This document shows positions 43,848 to 52,379 of a stretch of DNA of 64,000 nt, piece by piece. The notes beneath the pieces are model-generated. The model made no database searches. It was not told the DNA's origin and saw nothing but the letters and a program-made list of their open reading frames with translations. Both the position numbers and the translations under genes were made by a program. The DNA lies in NCBI RefSeq assembly GCF_000420625.1, contig NZ_ATVH01000015.1:1-64000 (forward strand), given 5' to 3'. Origin of the DNA: Fodinicurvata sediminis DSM 21159. Lineage in GTDB: Bacteria; Pseudomonadota; Alphaproteobacteria; Kiloniellales; DSM-21159. The first letter of the stretch is position 1. Each line of letters begins with the position of its first letter.

Positions 43848-45419
43848 TCAGCGGTCGAGCCAGGCGTCACCGAAGCCGTCGTTGACGCCGATCGCCGTGG
43901 TCACGAGGTTCTTGACGTCACAGCGATAGATCGTCGGGAACTCCAGCTCCAACAGCCAGGCAACGGGCACGTCCTCGACCAGGATCTGCTGCATCTCCTT
44001 GTAGATCTCGGCCCGTTTCTCGTCCGGGAAGGCCACCGCGCCCTGCTCGGCCAGTTCGTCCACGCGCTCGTTCTCGTAGCCCGCGACGTTGTTCCAGGGC
44101 GAGCCCTTCTCGATGTTGCTGGAGATGTAGTTTCGGGTCACGCCCAGGGCCGGATCACCGTACTGGTAGAGGTAGGTGAAGGCCATATCGAAGTCCCACT
44201 CGTTGAGACGCTGGTTCCAGCCGCCGACGTCCGTGGCTTCCATGTCCACGTTGATACCGACTTCCTCCAGGTTCTGTTGAACGGCCTCGGCCCAGCGCTG
44301 CCAGGTCTCGCCGTAAGGCAGGGGAAGCAGGCTGATTTCCTCGCCGTCGTAGCCGGCCTCGTCCAGCAGTTCCTCTGCCTTGTCCGGATTGTAGGAATAG
44401 TCCGTCACATCGTCGGTGTAGAAGCGGGTTACCGAGTTCACCGGTCCGGTGGCAACGCGGCCCTGGTTGTTCCAGACCACCTCCTGGGCGAATTCATTGT
44501 CGATGGCGTACATGATGGCCTGGCGCACGCGTTTGTCGGCCAGCGGTCCTTCGCGATTGTTGAGCCACATCCAGGCCAGCGGTGCGAAGTATTCCCAGCC
44601 CTTGGTGGTCATGCAGGTGTTGTCCATTTCGGCCAGGCGCGGCACGTCGAAGTTCTCGATCGAGCCACCCGGCAGGACATCCACTTCACCGTTTTCGTAG
44701 GCCACCGCGCGGGAGGCCGCATCCGGAATCACATGCCAATAGATCTCGTCCAGGTAAGGCTGGCCCTCCACGTGGTAGTCCTCGTTGGCGACCAGATGGA
44801 TGTAGGAGCCGCGGTCCCATTCCTCGAACTTGAAGGGTCCCGTGCCGATGGGATCGTTGTCGTCGGCCGTCTCCTGGTAATTGGTGCCCTGGTAGATGTG
44901 CGCTGGCCACATGGGGACCGTCCCGACCTCGAAGAGGCCCAGGAAGGGACCGAAGGGCTGTTTCAGGGTGAAGCGCACGGTGTAGTCGTCGAGCGCTTCC
45001 ATCTTTTCCACGTGATCCAGGTTGACGCGCAGGCGCGGGTTGGTCTCGCGCAGCATCTCATCCATGGAGAAGATCACATCCTCGGCGGTGAAGTCCTCGC
45101 CGTCATGCCACTTCACGCCTTCCTTCAGGTGGAAGGTGTAGACCGTGCCGTCTTCGTTGACTTCCCACTCTGTTGCCAGGTTGGGCACGGGGTCCAGGTT
45201 GGTGTCGTACTTGAGCAGGCTTTCGAAAATATTGCCGGCGACCATCTGGGTCGGGGCGTTCTGCACCATGCCCAGGTTGAGGCTGGGTGGCTCGGGCTGG
45301 ATTACGACATTTGCCGTACCGCCGCTTTTCGGCTCCTCGGCCAATGCCGGCCCGGCGACGAACGCCAGTGTCGCCACACTGGCGACAGCCGCGGCTTTCA
45401 GGCTCCTGTTAAAGGCCAT
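43848..45419 (-). CDS. peptide-type ABC transporter substrate-binding protein
   Basis: A 523-residue SBP_bac_5-family protein. The start is the ATG at 45419 with GGAG upstream; the signal peptide is SLKAAAVASVATLAFVAGPA, cut after ALA before EEPKSGG. Family signatures include VPNLATEWEVNEDGTVYTFH and LKEGVKWHDGEDFTAEDVIF. Such proteins bind dipeptides, oligopeptides, opines or glutathione. It is the first gene of the transporter operon; its promoter must lie in 45420-45543, where no strong hexamer pair is evident. Confidence 0.92.
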   Translation of the reverse strand: MAFNRSLKAAAVASVATLAFVAGPALAEEPKSGGTANVVIQPEPPSLNLGMVQNAPTQMVAGNIFESLLKYDTNLDPVPNLATEWEVNEDGTVYTFHLKEGVKWHDGEDFTAEDVIFSMDEMLRETNPRLRVNLDHVEKMEALDDYTVRFTLKQPFGPFLGLFEVGTVPMWPAHIYQGTNYQETADDNDPIGTGPFKFEEWDRGSYIHLVANEDYHVEGQPYLDEIYWHVIPDAASRAVAYENGEVDVLPGGSIENFDVPRLAEMDNTCMTTKGWEYFAPLAWMWLNNREGPLADKRVRQAIMYAIDNEFAQEVVWNNQGRVATGPVNSVTRFYTDDVTDYSYNPDKAEELLDEAGYDGEEISLLPLPYGETWQRWAEAVQQNLEEVGINVDMEATDVGGWNQRLNEWDFDMAFTYLYQYGDPALGVTRNYISSNIEKGSPWNNVAGYENERVDELAEQGAVAFPDEKRAEIYKEMQQILVEDVPVAWLLELEFPTIYRCDVKNLVTTAIGVNDGFGDAWLDR

Positions 45420-45543
45420 GGTCTTCTCCTTCTTGACTGTGAAACCCTCTGATTCTCTGTTCACTTCTTCTGTCTGCGGGGGTGTCCCGCTTTAGTGCGG
45501 CTTGCTGCCGCTAACCCAACCCTGACGGGAAGGGTGTTCTGTC

Positions 45544-46335
45544 TCAATCCGCATAGCCGGGACTCTGCGTGTCGGCCAGTCTCAGCAAGGCGGCCCATTC
45601 ACTGTCCTCGACGCTCCCTTCGATCTCCAACTTGTCATAGAAGCGTTCGTACTGACGCGCCGTTTTCTCGCGAACTTCCGGCGGCGGCAGGACCATCTCG
45701 CTGCCGCTGGCCTGCACGGCCAGCTGGGCGCGACAGGAACGCTCCAGATTATACATGAGCTTGAAGGCTTCGCTCACACTGCGTCCGCAGGTCAGCATGC
45801 CGTGGTTACGCAGGATCATGACATACTTTTCAGCGAGATCGGCCACCAGGCGCTGGCGCTCGTCGTGATCCAGAGCGATGCCTTCGTAGTCGTGATAGGC
45901 CAGGCGGTCATGGAACTGCAGGGCCCATTGATTGAGCGGCAAAAGCCCATTGGCCTGACAGGATACGGCGACGCCGGACGTCGTATGGGTATGCAGCACG
46001 CAGACCACATCCGGACGTGCGGCATGAACGGCGGAATGTATCGTGAAACCGGCCGGATTGATCCCCAGGCCCAGGGGGTCGTCCACCACCTCTCCATCCA
46101 GGTCGACGGTCACCAGGCTGGAGGCCGTGACCTCGTCGAAACGCTGGCCATAAGCATTCAGCAGAAAACGGTCGTGGCGGCCCGGAAGGCGCGCCGAGAT
46201 GTGCGTGTAGATGATATCGTCCATGCCGAAGTGGGCAACCAGACGATAGGCAGCCGCCAGATCGCGGCGCAGCCGCAAGAGCGCTTCATCCGTTGATTCC
46301 CCTGCCTGGCCGGGCTGTCCCGCGACAAGCTGCAT
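45544..46335 (-). CDS. class II aldolase/adducin-domain protein
   Basis: A 263-residue member of the fuculose-phosphate aldolase/adducin fold. The zinc ligands are visible in CVLHTHTTSGVAVS (HxH) and MILRNHGMLTCGRS (third His); IIYTHISARLPGRHDRFLLN is the N-terminal signature. The catalytic Glu position is not obvious, as in many adducin-like members, so decarboxylase or aldolase activity is open. It is divergent from the GntR gene and 124 bp upstream of the binding-protein gene in the same direction. Confidence 0.88.
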   Translation of the reverse strand: MQLVAGQPGQAGESTDEALLRLRRDLAAAYRLVAHFGMDDIIYTHISARLPGRHDRFLLNAYGQRFDEVTASSLVTVDLDGEVVDDPLGLGINPAGFTIHSAVHAARPDVVCVLHTHTTSGVAVSCQANGLLPLNQWALQFHDRLAYHDYEGIALDHDERQRLVADLAEKYVMILRNHGMLTCGRSVSEAFKLMYNLERSCRAQLAVQASGSEMVLPPPEVREKTARQYERFYDKLEIEGSVEDSEWAALLRLADTQSPGYAD

Positions 46336-46459
46336 GACTGCTCTCCCTCGTGTGCCTTCCCGTGGCCGCGTTATTCGCGGTCCTTAACCTGTTCAGAGCA
46401 CATAATCGGTCCGTTCGGCAAGACGGTAGCACGGTCATTTTCGGGGTCAAAGCAAAACC

Positions 46460-46477
46460 TGTCGACAATCGACAATA
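46460..46477. promoter_or_regulatory. candidate operator upstream of the second GntR gene
   Basis: TGTCGACA (46460-46467) is a perfect palindrome and is part of a tandem heptamer TCGACAA-TCGACAA (46462-46475). It lies 40 bp before the GntR start in the divergent gap with the aldolase gene, so autoregulation is likely. Confidence 0.4.
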
Positions 46478-46514
46478 CGTGGTCCTAGAGTTGAACCCGC
46501 AAGGAGGGAACAGC

Positions 46515-47225
46515 ATGGTACTTCCCCGGCACGACAAGGGCCAGACTTTCCGGGAAATCGCGCGCAGCGATCTGGTGGGCCAGGTGGCCGGCCAACTCTA
46601 TGCGGCGATCACGGAAGGGCGCCTGAAGCCCGGTGCCCGCGTGGTCGAAGCGGCCATTGCTCGCGAAATGGGGGTCAGCCGGGCCCCGGTGCGCGAAGCG
46701 GCCCGTTTGCTGGAACAGCGCGGCCTGCTGGTCGCAAGCCCGGGCAAGGGGTTCACGGTTCGCTGCCCGAGCGCCGGCGAACTGGATGATATCTATGGTC
46801 TGCGCATCAACCTGGAAACCTATGCGGCCACCCTTGTGATCGAGCGGGCCAGCGATGCGGAGCTTGACCAGCTGGCGGGCCAGCTGGAACGCTTGCGGGC
46901 CACAGCGGCTGAAGGTGATGTGGCCCGAACGGTAGAGGAGGACCTGCAGTTTCACCTGATGATCTGCGAGCTCTCGGGCAATCGCCGCCTCTTGCGCGTC
47001 TTCACCGACCTGGCGGACGAGATACGCCTGATCATCGCGCTCATCGAGCAGATCTTCGATGATCCGCAGCGGCTTGCCGATGCACACATCCCCTTGATGG
47101 AAGCGCTGATTGCCAGGGACAAGGCGCGCATCGCACGTGAAATGGATTGGCATATCGGGGTGGCCTGGGAACAGCTGCGGGCGCACTATGATGATGAAGG
47201 TCGGGTGGATGAAGGCCCGAACTGA
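46515..47225 (+). CDS. GntR-family regulator, FCD type
   Basis: A 236-residue regulator. LYAAITEGRLKPGARVVEAA and IAREMGVSRAPVREAARLLE form the winged helix-turn-helix; the FCD domain follows, with IYGLRINLETYAATLVIERA, EEDLQFHLMICELSGNRRLL and MDWHIGVAWEQL (metal-binding His). The ATG at 46515 has an AAGGAGGG ribosome site. It is divergent from the aldolase and peptide-transporter genes and is their probable repressor. Confidence 0.9.
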   Translation: MVLPRHDKGQTFREIARSDLVGQVAGQLYAAITEGRLKPGARVVEAAIAREMGVSRAPVREAARLLEQRGLLVASPGKGFTVRCPSAGELDDIYGLRINLETYAATLVIERASDAELDQLAGQLERLRATAAEGDVARTVEEDLQFHLMICELSGNRRLLRVFTDLADEIRLIIALIEQIFDDPQRLADAHIPLMEALIARDKARIAREMDWHIGVAWEQLRAHYDDEGRVDEGPN

Positions 47226-47234
47226 CCGATCCGG

Positions 47235-47592
47235 GTGGCCAGCAAGCCCATTATCCCGGCCGTTGACGACCGAACGCGGCGGTGACCCCTTCCTGGGTCT
47301 GCAACGTGAAATCAACCGGCTTTTCGACGACACCTTCAACGGCTTTGCCGCTCCCGGTCTCTTTCGTGGCGGCGAGAGTTGGCCGCGCGTCGAGTTGAAG
47401 GAGACGGACCAGGAGTTGCAGGTCTCGGCCGAACTCCCCGGCCTGGAAGAGAAGGATGTGGGGTTGTCGCTGGAACGCGACGCGCTTGTCATACGTGGCG
47501 AGAAGCAGCAGGAAGAACAGGATGAAGAGCGTCGCTTCAGTGAGTTCCACTATGGCCGTTTCGAGCGGCACATCCCGATCGGCAAGGACTGA
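47235..47592 (+). pseudogene. Hsp20-type small heat-shock gene, frameshifted and truncated
   Basis: The stretch encodes the first part of an alpha-crystallin protein: DPFLGLQREINRLFDDTFNG, VELKETDQELQVSAELPGLE, then FSEFHYGRFERHIPIGKD and a stop. Normal Hsp20 proteins continue for about 35 more residues, including the last strands and the I-x-I tail. The natural N-terminus (a GTG at 47235 reading VASKPIIPAV) lies in another frame. Both a 5' frameshift and loss of the 3' end point to a decayed gene. Confidence 0.7.
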
Positions 47593-47650
47593 GACAGCGT
47601 TCGGATGCTGTGCAGCCTGAAACAGAAACGAGAGCGTAAAGTAAGGTTTG

Positions 47651-47682
47651 TTGCCCCGCAGGGTCACAGTCCTGCGGGGCAA
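47651..47682. terminator. hairpin, probable bidirectional terminator
   Basis: TTGCCCCGCAGG (47651-47662), an 8-base loop and CCTGCGGGGCAA (47671-47682) form a perfect 12-bp stem in the gap 47593-47869. The flanking T-run is short, so termination strength is uncertain. The rest of the gap shows no gene. Confidence 0.6.
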
Positions 47683-47869
47683 TTCACTCCAGGGTGGTAT
47701 AAGCGCGCAGAGTTTTGCGCCTGTGCCGCTGATTCCTGGAAATGGGGGACGTGAAGCTGTATAGAGGCAGTATGGAAATGCCCCCTTCAGGAAAGATCCT
47801 GGTTCCCGACAGCCGTCCCTGTAGCAAACCCATCGGATTTTCCGCCCGATATGCCTTCCGGAGTCCTCA

Positions 47870-48328
47870 ATGCGCCTGACCATGCACACGGATTATGCCC
47901 TGCGCCTGTTGATGCTGCTTGCGAGCAAGCAGGGTGAACCGGCCACCATCCAGGAGGCGTCCGAACGCTACAACATTTCCAGGAATCATATGATGAAGGT
48001 GGCGCACCGTCTGGGTCAGGCCGGCTTCATCCAGACCCTGCGCGGGCGCCGAGGTGGCTTGCTGCTGGCCCACCCGCCGGAAGACATCAACCTTGGTGCT
48101 GTGGTGAGATTTACCGAGGAAGATCTGAACCTGGTCGAGTGCTTCGATCCGAGCAACACATCCTGTGCCATCCTGCCGGCCTGCCGCCTGCGCGGTATCT
48201 TGCAGCAGGCTCTGAAAGCCTTCCTGGCCGAACTTGATCGCCACAGCCTGGCAGACATCACAGGGCAGCCAGCGGAATTGCGTAAATTTCTGGGACTGCC
48301 GGAGCTGGCGTCCGGAACGGCCGCCTGA
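47870..48328 (+). CDS. nsrR: Rrf2-family regulator, NsrR-like
   Basis: A 152-residue iron-sulfur regulator. RLTMHTDYALRLLMLLASKQ and SRNHMMKVAHRLGQAGFIQT with LRGRRGGLLLA form the winged helix. The cluster ligands are the three Cys in VECFDPSNTSCAILPACRL, with the NsrR-type spacing. NsrR loses repression when its cluster reacts with NO. A GGAG site precedes the ATG. The second copy at 52380 is clearly diverged, so the two may split targets. It is convergent with the gene at 48366. Confidence 0.85.
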   Translation: MRLTMHTDYALRLLMLLASKQGEPATIQEASERYNISRNHMMKVAHRLGQAGFIQTLRGRRGGLLLAHPPEDINLGAVVRFTEEDLNLVECFDPSNTSCAILPACRLRGILQQALKAFLAELDRHSLADITGQPAELRKFLGLPELASGTAA

Positions 48329-48365
48329 GGACAGTGGACAGCAGCTTCGGCAGGCTTCGGGGTTC

Positions 48366-48935
48366 TCAGCCGGCGCTTTCCGTAAGGTCATGCAGGTGAA
48401 CGTCCTGGCCGGAGTGTTTCTCCAGGATTCGGATGGCGCGTTCCTCATCACTCCTGTCCCAGGTTCGCACCCAGAGCAGCAGCCCGCCGTGATCGAGCTG
48501 AGTCTGCAGGTGGTCTGCATGGTGCTGGCCGATGCGGCGCGCCAGAATCGAGCCGATAAACCCGCCCGTGCCACCGGCCAGGGCCGCTGCAGATATGGCG
48601 GCGGCCAGGGTGCCTCCCGAAGCGACCACGGCGCCAGCGGCAGCAACGGCGCCCACGTAGAGCAAGGTGCCCACAACACCGCCCTCGGCCTCGCCAATGG
48701 ATTCGATCGGCACATAGAAGGTGCGCGGAACGGCCGGGTTGTCCTCGAGTTCACTGACCTTACGATACCTGTGAGCGAGTGTGCGCTCCACCGTTTCCTC
48801 GGCTGCCAGAAGGGAGAGTTCTGCCCGGTCGAAGCCGGAGGAAAGCAGTTCGTCAATGGCCTGTTGCAGGGCCGCCTCCGTCTTGAAGACCCCGACCGCC
48901 TCGCGAATTGATGCCGTCTGCTGCATGGTCTGCAC
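48366..48935 (-). CDS. hypothetical protein with a glycine-zipper membrane segment
   Basis: A 189-residue protein. The N-terminal half (IREAVGVFKTEAALQQAIDE, FDRAELSLLAAEETVERTL) resembles the YflT/heat-stress fold in which a short alpha/beta domain begins with GVF. The middle is a Gly/Ala-rich membrane hairpin (VVGTLLYVGAVAAAGAVVAS, TGGFIGSILARRIGQHHADH), followed by LLLWVRTWDRSDEERAIRIL. Function unknown, possibly envelope stress. An FNR-like box lies 51 bp upstream at 48986-48999. Confidence 0.55.
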   Translation of the reverse strand: MQTMQQTASIREAVGVFKTEAALQQAIDELLSSGFDRAELSLLAAEETVERTLAHRYRKVSELEDNPAVPRTFYVPIESIGEAEGGVVGTLLYVGAVAAAGAVVASGGTLAAAISAAALAGGTGGFIGSILARRIGQHHADHLQTQLDHGGLLLWVRTWDRSDEERAIRILEKHSGQDVHLHDLTESAG

Positions 48936-48985
48936 TCCGCTGAGTCTCTGACCATCCAGTGAGCGCCCAGGCCATCGTTTTGTCC

Positions 48986-48999
48986 TTAATCTGGATCAA
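48986..48999. promoter_or_regulatory. FNR-like box
   Basis: TTAATCTGGATCAA matches TTGATNNNNATCAA at 9 of 10 defined positions. It lies between the divergent genes at 48935 and 49120. No convincing -10 is seen at the class II distance in either direction, so the target gene is unclear. Confidence 0.45.
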
Positions 49000-49119
49000 G
49001 TGGCGGGCTGGAAAGATGCGGCGCCTGCCTTGAAGCCTCCAGCTTTCTTACCACCTGTCTTCGGTGAAGGGGCCTTTGTGCCCCAGCCCATATTGCGCAG
49101 GCTGGAAGGAGGAGAGGAC

Positions 49120-49356
49120 ATGGCGACGCCCCTGACTCGTGAGGCCGTGAACCGCGTTCTGGGGCCAGTCGGCAACACCCTGAGTGCCGAACTGGTTGCA
49201 ACAGGCGCCAGCGCAGAGGAATTGCAGGAAGCGCATGCCTGGCTGCACAGCGATGAGGCCCTGATCAATGAGGGGCGTCCCTTGCCGACAGGCCGGGTCG
49301 CGGAACTGCTGGATATACTCAAGGGCTACGAGGAAAGCGAGGAGATGGAGCCGTAG
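49120..49356 (+). CDS. small conserved hypothetical protein
   Basis: A 78-residue, mostly helical, acidic protein (PLTREAVNRVLGPVGNTLSA, ASAEELQEAHAWLHSDEALI, VAELLDILKGYEESEE). It has a very good AAGGAGGAGAGG ribosome site, which supports the ATG at 49120 and real expression. No family function is recognised. An FNR-like box lies about 120 bp upstream. Confidence 0.65.
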   Translation: MATPLTREAVNRVLGPVGNTLSAELVATGASAEELQEAHAWLHSDEALINEGRPLPTGRVAELLDILKGYEESEEMEP

Positions 49357-49390
49357 TGCCGTCAGGACCAAGTCTGATGGGCGCCAGAGA

Positions 49391-50512
49391 CTATGCCTGG
49401 ATGACCGAGGACATGCGCTCCAGTCTAACGCAATTCCGGCCAGCCTCCTTGGCTTCGTAGAGCAGCCTGTCTGCTCGGTTCAGGGCCTGGTCGACCGTTT
49501 CGTCCTGCTGAACCGCGACGCCGCCGAGGCTCAGAGTTACGCTGTATGACGAGTCGTTGAAAACGACCACTTTCTTTTCGGTGGCCTGGCGGAGGCGTTC
49601 GGCCACGTCCCGTCCTACAGTGATGTCGGTTGCCGGAAGCAGAACGGCAAACTCTTCGCCTCCAATTCGGCTGAGTACGTCGCTTTCCCGAAGGATGGCG
49701 GTCCAGGTGCGCGCAAGCTGCTTCAGCAATTCATCTCCGCCAGCATGACCGTAAGTGTCGTTTATGCTCTTGAAGTGGTCGATGTCCAGGATGAGGAGAA
49801 TCCCCGGGGGCGTGCCTTCACGCCCGGCTCTGTAGATGTCTCTTCTGGCCAGCTCGAAGAAGTGACGTCGATTCCATAAGCCGGTAAGCGCGTCCACACG
49901 AGCCAGGCGTTCGGTTGCTTCCTGCTGTTCTGCGAAGGCCATCTCCAGCTTGGCCACCTGCCTCAGGCGCTTGACCCTGGAAGCACTAACGGTGGTATAG
50001 AGGAGGACGCCCGTCAGCAGGTATACATTAATGATGAGTTTGAATTGCAGGGAGGCGTCATGCGGCAGTAGGGCAAGATTCGGGAACAACAGGACCGAAG
50101 CCGCAACGACGATAATAAACCGATGCCCGGTGGTAAGTTGTACAGCTGCAATAAGTATGATGAAGATGCCTGCCAATAACCTTTCAAGACTGCCCACAGA
50201 GATATATATAAGGGTTATGCCCACTAATGCTGACATAACACAAAACAAACTTGCGATATTAAGTATATTATAGCTATAGCATTTTTTCGATATGAGAATA
50301 GATAAAGAGAATATAAATGTAAGTATTAAGTATATTAATAATACATATACATTAATATAATTGTATATATACGTAACAAGAGAAAAGAATATTAAGTATA
50401 GGAATATGGCGGAGGCAGATATTACATAAAGATAATGCTTTAATGCAAGAGACTGGATCTCTTTATACCTGCTTTCCGTAATCTCTTCTGTATTTGTCCC
50501 TGTATTTCCCAT
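49391..50512 (-). CDS. membrane-bound diguanylate cyclase (GGDEF)
   Basis: A 373-residue protein. Residues about 25-180 form five to six membrane helices; a short coiled coil (KLEMAFAEQQEATERLARVD) leads to the GGDEF domain: DALTGLWNRRHFFELARRD, LLILDIDHFKSINDTYGHAG, and the active motif GGEEF. An RESD inhibitory site lies five residues before it. The enzyme makes cyclic di-GMP from GTP with product inhibition. The membrane half is strikingly AT-rich (about 50200-50515), unlike the cyclase half, suggesting a recent domain fusion or foreign origin. Confidence 0.93.
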   Translation of the reverse strand: MGNTGTNTEEITESRYKEIQSLALKHYLYVISASAIFLYLIFFSLVTYIYNYINVYVLLIYLILTFIFSLSILISKKCYSYNILNIASLFCVMSALVGITLIYISVGSLERLLAGIFIILIAAVQLTTGHRFIIVVAASVLLFPNLALLPHDASLQFKLIINVYLLTGVLLYTTVSASRVKRLRQVAKLEMAFAEQQEATERLARVDALTGLWNRRHFFELARRDIYRAGREGTPPGILLILDIDHFKSINDTYGHAGGDELLKQLARTWTAILRESDVLSRIGGEEFAVLLPATDITVGRDVAERLRQATEKKVVVFNDSSYSVTLSLGGVAVQQDETVDQALNRADRLLYEAKEAGRNCVRLERMSSVIQA

Positions 50513-50617
50513 AATGACATTATATTATATCTCGAAAGCAGGTAGAAGGACCAATTTCAGGCAAAGTTATGGCGCGGTCGGGCGTGTGCCCTTCTTGGCG
50601 GAGGTGAAGCTTGAAGT

Positions 50618-51070
50618 TTACCTGCGGAGCAGGGAGGGAAACCGCAAGGCGGACAGGATGGACATGCCCAGAAGGCTCAGGAGTTTCAACGTTTCTGCCA
50701 GCGCGTAGAGCATGTGATGCTGTGAGGGTTGCGGCATCTCGCCAGCGATGATGGCCTGGACGCGTTCGTTCAGTTCCGGCAGCAGCCAGAAGGTCTGCAG
50801 TGCCAGAAGGATGGCAATCAGGCCCAGCAGCAGGGTCCAGCCGCGCGGAAAGCCGGAGATCAGGGCAGCAAAGGCCAGCAGGATCGCAAGCGCCCATTCG
50901 ACTCGGTTGAACAGGGCGAAGGTGACCCGGCCGACGTCCAGGGCCACCGGGAGTTCCAGGGAGGGTGCCTGGAACTTCACCGGTGTTGCCAGGAAGGATA
51001 CCCCGACCAGGAGACCGATCCAGAAGACCGGCAGGACCAGTCGGAGAAGCAGGCTCCATGAGGACGGCAT
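50618..51070 (-). CDS. small membrane protein, DUF4149-like
   Basis: A 150-residue protein with four membrane helices: LLRLVLPVFWIGLLVGVSFL, VEWALAILLAFAALISGF, GWTLLLGLIAILLALQTFWL and a C-terminal LYALAETLKLLSLLGMSILS. The pattern resembles DUF4149/TMEM205-type proteins. Its start is 5 bp after the stop of the 51480 gene, so it is the last gene of the haemoglobin-ferredoxin operon. Function unknown. Confidence 0.6.
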   Translation of the reverse strand: MPSSWSLLLRLVLPVFWIGLLVGVSFLATPVKFQAPSLELPVALDVGRVTFALFNRVEWALAILLAFAALISGFPRGWTLLLGLIAILLALQTFWLLPELNERVQAIIAGEMPQPSQHHMLYALAETLKLLSLLGMSILSALRFPSLLRR

Positions 51071-51075
51071 CTCTG

Positions 51076-51480
51076 CTAACCCCCGCGTACCCATGCCAGG
51101 CCGATGGCCATCCCGGTGCCGGCCAGAGCCAGGGAGACGGGAATGATGGCCACCTGGACCAGGGCGCCCCGGCCGCTGACGGCACCAGTAAAGGTGTCCA
51201 TGCGCCCCTTCAGAAAAGCCAGAAAACCTTTGTGCACGGGTTCCCGGTCGCGCTGAAGTCCCATGAGGATGGCGGAGAGACCGAAGTACATGGCGAAAAA
51301 GGCCGTGCTGATGGTAACCACCCAGGCGCTTTGCAGGTCGCCGGCGAAGGCCGACCAGAAGGCGGCCACCAACCACAGCCATGCAAGGATGACCACCCAG
51401 AAGAATCCCGGGTGGAGTTCGCCTGGTACCTGCTGACTGTTTGAGTCGGGCTTATTCCTGTCGTGCCGGGAAACGTTCAT
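51076..51480 (-). CDS. small membrane protein, paralogue of the protein at 33984
   Basis: A 134-residue protein with about four membrane segments (FFWVVILAWLWLVAAFWSAF, ISTAFFAMYFGLSAILMGLQ, LVQVAIIPVSLALAGTGMAI). The C-terminal half matches the protein at 33984 closely. It lies 3 bp after the ferredoxin stop in a tight minus-strand operon (52274 to 50618). Presence in an NO-responsive operon suggests a role in nitrogen-oxide metabolism, but no cofactor motif is visible. Confidence 0.65.
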   Translation of the reverse strand: MNVSRHDRNKPDSNSQQVPGELHPGFFWVVILAWLWLVAAFWSAFAGDLQSAWVVTISTAFFAMYFGLSAILMGLQRDREPVHKGFLAFLKGRMDTFTGAVSGRGALVQVAIIPVSLALAGTGMAIGLAWVRGG

Positions 51481-51483
51481 GGG

Positions 51484-51822
51484 TCAATCCCCTTCTCCAG
51501 GTTCAGCACTGAAATGTTCCGGATACTTGTCGGGCACGCCGTCCCAATCCGCGGCATCGGACGGCGGTTCCTTCTTCATGAAGGTATTGGGCCACTTTTC
51601 CGCATACTCGGCGTTGAACTTCACCCAGCCTTCCATACCGGGATCGCTGTCGGGGTGAATCGCTTCGGGCGGGCACTCCGGCTCGCAGACCCCGCAGTCG
51701 ATGCATTGATCAGGAGAAATGACCAGCATGTTCTCGCCCTCATAGAAGCAATCCACGGGGCAGACCTCGACACAGTCCATGTACTTGCAGCGGATACAGG
51801 CATCGGTCACCACATAGGTCAT
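51484..51822 (-). CDS. fdxA: seven-iron ferredoxin (FdxA type)
   Basis: A 112-residue [3Fe-4S][4Fe-4S] ferredoxin. [20 protein letters not shown] with [12 protein letters not shown] and the second [16 protein letters not shown] hold the cluster Cys residues, and a C-terminal extension follows ([10 protein letters not shown]...), as in FdxA. It carries electrons in the cytoplasm. The start is the ATG at 51822, overlapping the haemoglobin gene by ATGA. The pairing suggests it could supply electrons to the haemoglobin or to an NO-detoxifying partner. Confidence 0.92.
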   Translation of the reverse strand: MTYVVTDACIRCKYMDCVEVCPVDCFYEGENMLVISPDQCIDCGVCEPECPPEAIHPDSDPGMEGWVKFNAEYAEKWPNTFMKKEPPSDAADWDGVPDKYPEHFSAEPGEGD

Positions 51823-52274
51823 GGCCTGACCCCCTGCACAGCCGTGCGCAGTTCGGAGGGGGCCGTCAGTCCGGCCTGTTGGAAAATGGTATACTTGAAC
51901 TGCTCCGTGATCCGTTCGGCCCATGTGACGAAAGCGAAAGCCGATTGCCGATCGCAGACCCTGAAGGCACTTTGCCGGAAGAGTTCGAGCCCGCGGTCGA
52001 GGTGAGCCGGCCGGAGTTCCTTCATGCTTGCGTGCATGGGAACCGGATCATCCTGGCCACGCGAGTCTTCCAGGAATTCCGCGGCCCAGAAGCGACGTAT
52101 ACGGCGTATGAGCGAGTCCCAGTCCCGGCCGATAGCCTTGGAAAGGACGGGTGCCAGGACAGGGTCCTTTTGAGTTCTGGCACAGAAATCAAGGACCAGC
52201 CGCTCGATCATGACAAAAGTGACCGGAGGGTTCGTAGGCGGAAAGCCTGTGCTTTCCTCCGCATGGAGCTGCAT
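51819..52274 (-). CDS. group III truncated haemoglobin
   Basis: A 151-residue globin. [52 protein letters not shown] and [20 protein letters not shown] match group III truncated globins, with the proximal His in the HLDRGLELF helix. Globins of this kind bind NO and O2 and may act as NO dioxygenases. It is first in the minus-strand operon and divergent from the second NsrR gene, with an NsrR-like half-site in the gap. Confidence 0.82.
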   Translation of the reverse strand: MQLHAEESTGFPPTNPPVTFVMIERLVLDFCARTQKDPVLAPVLSKAIGRDWDSLIRRIRRFWAAEFLEDSRGQDDPVPMHASMKELRPAHLDRGLELFRQSAFRVCDRQSAFAFVTWAERITEQFKYTIFQQAGLTAPSELRTAVQGVRP

Positions 52275-52353
52275 GGTGCGTCTCCTATAATATGCATAAT
52301 TAATGAATGTTATTGCCGAGGCTATTGCGCTCGCCCATTAAAAGCAATAGTAT

Positions 52354-52364
52354 AAATACATCTT
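52354..52364. promoter_or_regulatory. NsrR-like half-site
   Basis: AAATACATCTT matches the NsrR 11-bp half-site (AAGATGYATTT on the other strand) at every position. Its inward partner (around 52338-52348) is poorly conserved. It lies 15 bp before the second NsrR gene and in the shared gap with the haemoglobin operon, so it could control both. Confidence 0.55.
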
Positions 52365-52379
52365 TTATGAGGATGGCCC

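Noticed and set aside
43062-45452. 796-codon plus-strand frame opposite the peptide transporter genes
   Set aside because: Antisense shadow of DppB and the binding protein; composition His/Gln/Val-rich as expected for a GC-rich mirror frame.
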